A program made the translations under genes and the position numbers. Shown here piece after piece: positions 28,739 through 34,352 of a DNA stretch of 34,352 nt; positions within the stretch are counted from its first letter, which is position 1, and each line of letters starts with the position of its first letter. This stretch comes from Vicinamibacteraceae bacterium. GTDB taxonomy: Bacteria; Planctomycetota; Phycisphaerae; Phycisphaerales; UBA5793. Under the pieces are notes generated by a model, which saw only the letters and a list, made by a program, of their open reading frames with translations, was not told where the DNA came from and searched no databases. Location of the stretch: positions 1-34,352 of the forward strand of contig WYBR01000041.1 in assembly GCA_011525805.1 (NCBI GenBank). Direction: 5' to 3'.

Positions 28739-31013
28739 CTCGCGCAAACTCAAGCCCGGCGAACTCGCGCGGCTGCTCAACAGCACGACGCTGGGCGAGG
28801 TGATCAGCGAGCGGCAGCTCCACCGGCATCGCACGCGCGCCGGGTTTCGCGTCGCGGCCGACGGCGACGCGGGCAAGGTTGATCTGTTCCGATACGTGGC
28901 ATGGCTCGTGGCGACGCGGCATGAAGCGATCGCCGAGGCCGCGAGTGCTCCCGAGGGTTTGACGGGTTACGACGCGATGAAGGAGCGTGCCCGGCTCCGC
29001 AACGCGATGCTTTCGCTGTCGGGACGGGACATTGGTGACCTGCCTCCGGTCGCGGACGCAGCGAGGAGGCTGAAGGCGGCCCGCGACTTCCGGTTCTTCT
29101 GCGAGGCGTATTTCCCGCAGACGTTTCACCTCAAGTGGTCGAACGACCATCTCAAGGTCATCGCCAAGATTGAGCAGGCGGTACTCGATGGCGGGCTGTT
29201 TGCGATGGCGATGCCGCGCGGCTCGGGCAAGACCTCGCTCTGCGAGATCGCGTGTCTGTGGGCGTTGGTGTACGGGCACCGGGAGTTCGTGGCGCTTGTC
29301 GGCTCCGACGAAGAGCACGCGGCCGGGATGCTCGATTCGATCAAGGCGGAGCTGGAGAACAGCGAGATCCTCGGCGGCGACTTCCCAGAGGTCTGCCACC
29401 CGATCCGCTCGCTCGAAGGCATCCACCAGCGGGCTTCAGGGCAGCTCTACCAAGGCAAGCAGACCCACATCGGGTGGACCGCCCGAGAGATCGTGATGCC
29501 CACGGTCCCGGGCTCCGCGGCATCCGGCGCGATCATCCGTGTCGCGGGGATCACCGGCCGCATCCGTGGCATGAAGCACAAGCGTGTCGACGGTGTGAGC
29601 GTCCGCCCGTCGCTCGTACTGATCGACGACCCGCAGACCGACGAGAGTGCCCGTTCGCCGTCCCAGTGCGCCAACCGCGAGCGCATTCTCGCCGGTGCAA
29701 TCCTCGGCATGGCCGGACCTGGACGGAAGATCGCAGGCTTGATGACGCTGACCGTGGTCCGCCCTGACGATCTGGCGGACCGCATTCTCGACCGCGACAA
29801 GCACCCGCAATGGCAGGGCGAGCGGACCAAGATGGTCTATTCGTTCCCCAAGAACGAGAAGCTCTGGGCCGAGTACGCCCGCGTGCGGGCCGAGGGGCTT
29901 CGCGCCGATCGCGGGATAGCCGATGCCACGGCGTTCTACGGCAAGCACCGGACGGCGATGGACGAGGGAGCGGTCATCGCCTGGCCGGAGCGGTTCAACC
30001 ACGACGAGTTGTCGGCGGTGCAGCACGCCATGAACCTGCGGCTGCAGAACGAGTCCGCGTTCTTCGCGGAGTATCAGAACGAACCGCTGCCCGAGGTCGA
30101 GGTCGCGGACGACCTGCTCAGCGCCGACCAGATCGCGGCGAAAGTGAACGGGCACGCCCGCGGGCTTGTCCCGCTCGGGTGCTCGCACCTGACGATGTTC
30201 GTGGACGTTCAGGGCAAGGCGCTGTTCTACCTTGTCGCCGCATGGGAGGACGACTTTACCGGGCACATCATCGAATACGGCACCGAGCCGGATCAGAAGC
30301 TGGCGTACTTCACGCTTCGGGATGTGCGCCGAACGCTCGGAGCGGCGTCTCCCCGCGCCGGCGTAGAGGGTGCGATCTACGGCGGTCTGGAGCGGCTCAT
30401 CGAAGCGACGATCGCACGCGAGTGGCGGCGCGATGATGGTGCGATGGTGCGGATTGACCGATGCCTGATCGACGCCAACTGGGGTTCATCCACGGATGTG
30501 GTCTACCAGTTCTGTCGCCAGAGCCCGCACGCCAGCGTGCTTACGCCCAGCCACGGCAGGTATGTCGGCGCGAGCAGCCTCCCCTTCAGCGACTACAAGC
30601 GCAAACGCGGCGAGCGGGTCGGGCTGAACTGGCGTGTGCCGATCGTGACCGGGAAGCGAGCGGTGCGGCACGTCCTGTTCGACACGAACTACTGGAAGTC
30701 CTTTGTCCATGCGAGGCTGGCGGTGCCGATGGGCGATCCTGGAGGCCTCTCGTTGTTCGGCCAGAAGCCCGAGCCACACCGTCTGTTGTCGGAGCACCTC
30801 ACCAGCGAGTACCGCGTGCGGACGGAGGGCCGCGGCCGCACCGTGGACGAGTGGAAGCTTCGGGTCGAGGGGCTGGACAACCATTGGCTGGACGGCCTGG
30901 TGGGCTGCGCCGTCGGCGCGTCCATGCAGGGCGCGGTGCTGTTTGGCACTGATGCCCGAGTGCCAAACCGGCCACGCATTCGACTGTCGGCCATCCGAGG
31001 AGACCGTCGCTGA
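28728..31013 (+). CDS. Phage terminase large subunit with extra N-terminal domain
   Basis: The 761-residue motor protein packages phage DNA into proheads. Residues about 5-65 are the extra domain similar to the preceding small protein. The ATPase has Walker A PRGSGKTS (163-170) and Walker B LVLIDD (D300/D301). The C-terminal RNase-H-like nuclease shows MFVDVQGKALFYLVAAWE and RCLIDANWGSSTDVV with acidic residues at expected strand ends. It resembles the gpA-type large terminases found beside lambda-type portals. The GTG at 28728 overlaps the previous gene. Confidence 0.9.
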   Translation: MAIDSRKLKPGELARLLNSTTLGEVISERQLHRHRTRAGFRVAADGDAGKVDLFRYVAWLVATRHEAIAEAASAPEGLTGYDAMKERARLRNAMLSLSGRDIGDLPPVADAARRLKAARDFRFFCEAYFPQTFHLKWSNDHLKVIAKIEQAVLDGGLFAMAMPRGSGKTSLCEIACLWALVYGHREFVALVGSDEEHAAGMLDSIKAELENSEILGGDFPEVCHPIRSLEGIHQRASGQLYQGKQTHIGWTAREIVMPTVPGSAASGAIIRVAGITGRIRGMKHKRVDGVSVRPSLVLIDDPQTDESARSPSQCANRERILAGAILGMAGPGRKIAGLMTLTVVRPDDLADRILDRDKHPQWQGERTKMVYSFPKNEKLWAEYARVRAEGLRADRGIADATAFYGKHRTAMDEGAVIAWPERFNHDELSAVQHAMNLRLQNESAFFAEYQNEPLPEVEVADDLLSADQIAAKVNGHARGLVPLGCSHLTMFVDVQGKALFYLVAAWEDDFTGHIIEYGTEPDQKLAYFTLRDVRRTLGAASPRAGVEGAIYGGLERLIEATIAREWRRDDGAMVRIDRCLIDANWGSSTDVVYQFCRQSPHASVLTPSHGRYVGASSLPFSDYKRKRGERVGLNWRVPIVTGKRAVRHVLFDTNYWKSFVHARLAVPMGDPGGLSLFGQKPEPHRLLSEHLTSEYRVRTEGRGRTVDEWKLRVEGLDNHWLDGLVGCAVGASMQGAVLFGTDARVPNRPRIRLSAIRGDRR

Positions 31014-31195
31014 TGCCACGCGTGCGGCGAGTCGTCCCGACGGAGAAGGACCAGCCCCTCGGGCTGGTGTGTCGTGTCTGTGGATGTCAGCACTTCCGGG
31101 TGATCTACCTCAAGCGGATTGCCGGTGCGATTGTGCGCCGGCGGGAGTGCCGGCACTGCGGGCGGCGTGTCTCGACCAAGGAAGCTCAGACGTAG
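31013..31195 (+). CDS. Small zinc-ribbon protein (NrdR/Ogr-like), 60 residues
   Basis: The product carries C20/C23 and C46/C49 with the motif VRRRECRHCGRRVSTKE. This is very like the zinc ribbon of NrdR and of phage Ogr/Delta late-gene activators. The rest of NrdR is absent. It starts in a one-base overlap with the terminase stop. It could be a small transcription regulator or a packaging accessory; sequence alone cannot decide. Confidence 0.72.
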   Translation: MPRVRRVVPTEKDQPLGLVCRVCGCQHFRVIYLKRIAGAIVRRRECRHCGRRVSTKEAQT

Positions 31196-31238
31196 CCCGT
31201 TCGATCTATCGAATGACTTGACCCAGGCGCTCCGCAAA

Positions 31239-31277
31239 GCGGACAGCGGCTCCAGCGGCGGCGTATGTAGCCGGGAG
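31239..31277 (+). promoter_or_regulatory. Copy C of the conserved phage promoter-like element
   Basis: GCGGACAGC (31239-31247), 12 bases, then GGCGTATGTAGCCGGGAG (31260-31277), one G shorter than the other copies. It lies 32 bases before the GTG at 31310, close to the 31 bases in copy B. Between motif and gene is a CGTCTCG/CGAGACG hairpin (31279-31298). A short TTCGAT/ATCGAA palindrome (31200-31213) lies upstream. Confidence 0.65.
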
Positions 31278-31309
31278 ACGTCTCGTCGCTTCGAGACGAG
31301 GAGCCTGCT

Positions 31310-31522
31310 GTGCCAGACGCCCCACCATCCCCAGATCCCGACCAAGCTCTCCGCGACGCCGCGTCGCAGCCTGCCAAGGCGTCCGTGGATGGTCAGTCCG
31401 TTGAGCAGCACCCGCTGAAGGACCAGATCGAGGCCGACCGCTACCTCGCGTCCAAGGCCGCCGCGAGGAAGCCCGGCCTCGGCATCAAGTTCGCCAAGAT
31501 CGTCCCGCCCGGTTCTGTCTGA
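31310..31522 (+). CDS. Small phage head-region protein, 70 residues
   Basis: The start is a GTG with GAGGAG upstream. The protein has a Pro/Asp/Ala-rich first half and a helical basic end (DQIEADRYLASKAAARKPGL). It occupies the place where lambda-type phages encode the head-tail joining protein gpW, between terminase and portal, but I see no gpW signature. Its stop is eight bases before the portal start. Confidence 0.65.
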   Translation: MPDAPPSPDPDQALRDAASQPAKASVDGQSVEQHPLKDQIEADRYLASKAAARKPGLGIKFAKIVPPGSV

Positions 31523-31529
31523 CCCACTC

Positions 31530-33098
31530 ATGCTGAAAGCCCTCGCCAACATCATGAGCCGGATCGCTCCCCATCGCGGGACGTCCACCGTCTCTTCCTC
31601 CCCGGCGGCGTCGCATGCTCCGCACGGAAGTGGGGCACGCGGCGGCCGTCGTTTGGTTGTCGCCAAGTTCGACTCGGCCAAGACCACGCCGGAGAACCGC
31701 AAGCACTGGGCCAACGCCGACGGTCTGTCGCCCAACGCTGCCATCAACCCCGAGGTCCGGCGCGTCCTCCGCAACCGCGCCCGCTACGAGGTCGCCAACA
31801 ACTCCTACGCCAAGGGCATCGTCCTCACGCTCGCCAATGACACCATCGGCACCGGTCCCCGGCTGCAGATGCTCACTGATGACGCCGAGGCCAACGCCCG
31901 CATCGAGGATGCGTTCGAACAGTGGTCGCGGGCCGTTGACCTTCCCGGCAAGCTCCGCACCATGCGGCTGGCCCGGGCAGAGAGTGGCGAGGCGTTCGCG
32001 CTCCTGATCAACAACCCCGGCATCGCGTCGGCGGGCTCGCCCGTGTCGCTTGATCTCAAGCTCATCGAGGCCGACCAGGTCTGCACGCCCCTCCTCCGTC
32101 GCGGGCGCAACGACGAGATCGACGGCATCGCTTTGGATCAGTGGGGCAACCCCGCCGCCTACCGCGTACTCAAGCGCCACCCCGGTGACAGCGGCGTGTT
32201 CCGCACGCCGATCGACGACCTCACGGCCTACGACACGTTCCAGGCCGCTTCGGTCGTGCACTACTTCCGCCCGGACCGGCCTGGCCAACTCCGCGGCATC
32301 CCTGACATCACGCCGGCGCTCCCGCTGTTCGCGCAGCTCCGCCGGTACACATTGGCGACGATCGCGGCCGCCGAGACCGCCGCCAATTTCGCCGCCGTCA
32401 TCTACACCGACAGCCCCGCCAACGGCGAGGCCGATCCGCTTGAGCCGATGGACGAGGTCGAACTCGAGCAGCGTCTCGCCACCGTGCTTCCGGGCGGCTG
32501 GAAGCTCGGCCAGGTTCATGCCGAGCAGCCGACGACGACGTTTGGCGAGTTCAAGCGCGAGATCCTCAACGAGATCGCCCGCTGCCTAAACATGCCGTTC
32601 AACGTCGCGGCTGGCAACTCCTCCGGGTACAACTACGCCAGCGGTCGCCTCGACCACCAGGTGTACTACAAGAGCATCCGCGTCGAGCAGCACCACCTGC
32701 AGCTCGCCGTGCTCGATCGCATCCTGAAGGCGTGGCTCAACGAGGCCGTGCTTGTCGAGGGTTTGCTCCCGCAGTCCCTGCGGACCATCGCCGCAACACT
32801 CCCGGAGCACGCGTGGTTCTGGGATGGCGTCGAGCACGTGGATCCCGCCAAAGAGGCCAACGCCCAGGCCACCCGACTTGCCAACCACACGACCACGCTC
32901 GCCGCGGAGTTCGCCCGGCAAGGCCGCGACTGGGAGCAGGAGCTCCGCCAGCGTGCCAAAGAGCTCACGCTCATGAACGAACTCGGCCTAGCACCGGCAA
33001 CGGCGCAGACCGCTGCGCCCGCCGCGACTGCGCCCGCAGAGGACCCCGATCCCGCAGACCAAGTAGATGAGGAGACCGCCAGTGCCAGTCACCGCTGA
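31530..33098 (+). CDS. Phage portal protein, lambda family
   Basis: The 522-residue protein shows the lambda gpB-type pattern: RVLRNRARYEVANNSYAKGI, VLTLANDTIGTGPRLQM, LMRLARAESGEAF-type helix (here TMRLARAESGEAFALLI), ASVVHYFRPDRPGQLRGIPD and FKREILNEIARCLNMPFNVA followed by SSGYNYASGRLD. It forms the dodecameric DNA channel at the prohead vertex. The C-terminal 40 residues are Ala/Pro/Asp-rich. The protease-capsid gene begins inside its 3' end (17-base overlap). Confidence 0.92.
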   Translation: MLKALANIMSRIAPHRGTSTVSSSPAASHAPHGSGARGGRRLVVAKFDSAKTTPENRKHWANADGLSPNAAINPEVRRVLRNRARYEVANNSYAKGIVLTLANDTIGTGPRLQMLTDDAEANARIEDAFEQWSRAVDLPGKLRTMRLARAESGEAFALLINNPGIASAGSPVSLDLKLIEADQVCTPLLRRGRNDEIDGIALDQWGNPAAYRVLKRHPGDSGVFRTPIDDLTAYDTFQAASVVHYFRPDRPGQLRGIPDITPALPLFAQLRRYTLATIAAAETAANFAAVIYTDSPANGEADPLEPMDEVELEQRLATVLPGGWKLGQVHAEQPTTTFGEFKREILNEIARCLNMPFNVAAGNSSGYNYASGRLDHQVYYKSIRVEQHHLQLAVLDRILKAWLNEAVLVEGLLPQSLRTIAATLPEHAWFWDGVEHVDPAKEANAQATRLANHTTTLAAEFARQGRDWEQELRQRAKELTLMNELGLAPATAQTAAPAATAPAEDPDPADQVDEETASASHR

Positions 33099-34352
33099 CC
33101 CCAAGAAGGCCATTCCCGCTCTCACGCTCACCGCAACCGCCGACATCACCGTCGTTGCTGCGGCTGATGGGCAGGCTGCGCCTCTCCCTCGCTTCAAGAT
33201 GGTCGCGTACACCGGCGGCGCGATGCGTGTCGCGGGCTGGCGTCACCCGGTCGTGATCGACCTCGCGGGTCTGGCGGTTCCCTCGCAGGCACGCCCCATC
33301 CGCTTCGGGCACGACCCGCTGTCGGGCGTCGGCCACACCGATTCGATCCGCGTTGAGGCCGGGCAGCTCGTGGCGACGGGCGTGATCTCGCGTGACACCT
33401 CCGCCGCCAAGGAGGTCGTCGCATCCTCGCGGAACGGCTTTCCGTGGCAGGCCTCCGTCGGCGCGAGCGTCGAGGAGTTCGAGTTCATCAAGGACAACCA
33501 GAAGGCGACGGTCAACGGCCAGGAACTCACCGGCCCGGTCAACGTCGTTCGCAAGGCCACGCTCGGCGAGATCAGCTTCGTGGATCTCGGCGCAGACGGC
33601 CGCACCAGCGCGAGCATCGCCGCGCGTCAGAACAAGGAGCCCAGCGTCATGGCCGACGATCCCACGACTTCCAATCCCACCCCGTCCGCAATCATCGCCA
33701 CCGAGCAGACGCCCGAGCAGGTCCGCGCTGCAGCCCTTGCTGAAACGGCCCGCATCGTCGCCGTTCGCAAGGTCTGCGCCGGCAAGCACAGCGAGATCGA
33801 AGCCCAGGCCATCCGCGACAACTGGGATGCCACGCGGACGGAGCTCGAGGTTCTGCGTGCCAGCCGCCCCAAGGCCCCGGCCATCCACGCGCCCGACACC
33901 AGCGTCACCAGCGAGGTCCTCGAAGCCGCGTGCTTCCAGAGCGCCAAGCTCGAAGGCATCGAGAAGGTCTGCTCCACGCAGGCAATCGAGATCGCCGCCA
34001 AGCGGTTCCAGGGCGGGCTGGGCCTGCAGGAGCTTCTGTTCGAAGCCGCGATCGCCAACGGCTACACGGGCCGCACGTTCCGTGACAGCCGCCGCGTCCT
34101 CGAGGCCGCGTTCGGACGCGGCATCGAGGCGGGCATGACCACCATCGATGTGGGCGGCATCCTCTCCAACGTCGCCAACAAGTTCCTGCTCGAGGGCTTC
34201 TTCAGCGTCGAGCGCGTGTGGCGGAGCATCTGCGCCGTCCGCAACGTCAGCGACTTCAAGACCGTTACCAGCTACCGCCTGGTCGGCAAGGACCAGTACG
34301 AGCAGGTCGCCCCCGGCGGCGAGCTCAAGCAGGGCACGCTCGGCGAGGAGAC
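33082..34352 (+). CDS. Prohead protease fused to Mu-gpT-like major capsid protein, 3' end outside window
   Basis: From the GTG at 33082 the frame is open to the window end (at least 423 residues). Residues 30-185 are an S78-type prohead serine protease: MVAYTGGAMRVAGWRHPVVI, RFGHDPLSGVGHTD with H77, and GFPWQASVGASVEEF with S125. After a linker of about 100 residues comes a capsid part resembling Mu-like gpT (NKFLLEGFFSVERVWRSI, SDFKTVTSYRLVGKDQYEQV). An in-frame ATG at 33649 preceded by AAGGAG nine bases upstream could give a capsid-only product. The first residue is chosen from the overlap with the portal gene; no closer ATG precedes the protease core. Confidence 0.85.
   Translation, partial: MPVTADPKKAIPALTLTATADITVVAAADGQAAPLPRFKMVAYTGGAMRVAGWRHPVVIDLAGLAVPSQARPIRFGHDPLSGVGHTDSIRVEAGQLVATGVISRDTSAAKEVVASSRNGFPWQASVGASVEEFEFIKDNQKATVNGQELTGPVNVVRKATLGEISFVDLGADGRTSASIAARQNKEPSVMADDPTTSNPTPSAIIATEQTPEQVRAAALAETARIVAVRKVCAGKHSEIEAQAIRDNWDATRTELEVLRASRPKAPAIHAPDTSVTSEVLEAACFQSAKLEGIEKVCSTQAIEIAAKRFQGGLGLQELLFEAAIANGYTGRTFRDSRRVLEAAFGRGIEAGMTTIDVGGILSNVANKFLLEGFFSVERVWRSICAVRNVSDFKTVTSYRLVGKDQYEQVAPGGELKQGTLGEE

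Noticed and set aside
33392-34138. 248-codon open frame on the + strand inside the capsid gene
   Set aside because: Pro/Ser/Arg-only composition in the wrong frame of the protease-capsid gene.

Overview
The window is GC-rich bacterial DNA, densely coded, with many 4-base stop/start overlaps. It appears to cover most of the left part of one integrated temperate phage or phage-derived element that carries a large restriction/defence island. The host is probably a GC-rich environmental bacterium. Planctomycetota would fit the YD-repeat protein, the DUF2924/recombinase module, a HARE-HTH protein and a phage-encoded sigma factor. This is inference only, because no rRNA or housekeeping marker is present.

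Layout. (1) 1-665: the 3' part of a host RHS/YD-repeat gene that stops abruptly, probably where the element inserted. (2) 666-4231: intergenic DNA with a terminator and palindromes, then an integration module of a small protein, a DUF2924 protein, a large serine recombinase and a ParB/KorB-like HTH protein. A 52-residue basic protein is read the other way. (3) 4342-14713: one long co-directional operon. Type I restriction genes hsdM, hsdS and hsdR enclose a Zn-ribbon/HEPN protein, a TIR protein with a C-terminal membrane helix and a Schlafen-AlbA_2 protein. An XRE repressor and an ImmA-type metallopeptidase follow. Between hsdM and hsdS lies an array of eleven 21-bp units whose 12-bp cores form hairpins with covarying stems. 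(4) 14741-16898: a two-gene operon of unrecognised proteins, preceded by a sequence related to the operator in front of hsdM. (5) 17082-24446: phage early/replication genes, namely a sigma factor, a RecA-like ATPase, a DUF669 protein, a RusA resolvase, a helicase and a primase-polymerase with ATPase. (6) 25048-28319: a ParB-methyltransferase fusion, then five small genes on the opposite strand including a HARE-HTH protein. (7) 28490-34352: packaging and head genes, namely a small terminase-like protein, large terminase, Zn-ribbon protein, a small head protein, lambda-type portal and a prohead-protease/Mu-gpT-like capsid fusion that runs off the window.

How the parts connect. A GCGGACAGC-N12-GGCGTATGTAGCC element occurs three times, with an exactly constant 12-base spacer. 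The copies lie before the integration module (1229), directly after the phage sigma gene and before the replication operon (17698), and before the head operon (31239). It resembles an ECF-sigma promoter (GGACA-N16-CGTATG). It ties the left integration module and the right phage genes into one element, which makes the RM/TIR/HEPN island probable phage cargo. A second circuit probably links the XRE/ImmA pair to the related operators before hsdM and before the unknown two-gene operon. The strongest candidates for something new are the covarying 21-bp array inside the RM operon, the composite RM-HEPN-TIR-AlbA_2 locus with its co-regulated unknown gene pair, and the sigma-factor/promoter regulon.
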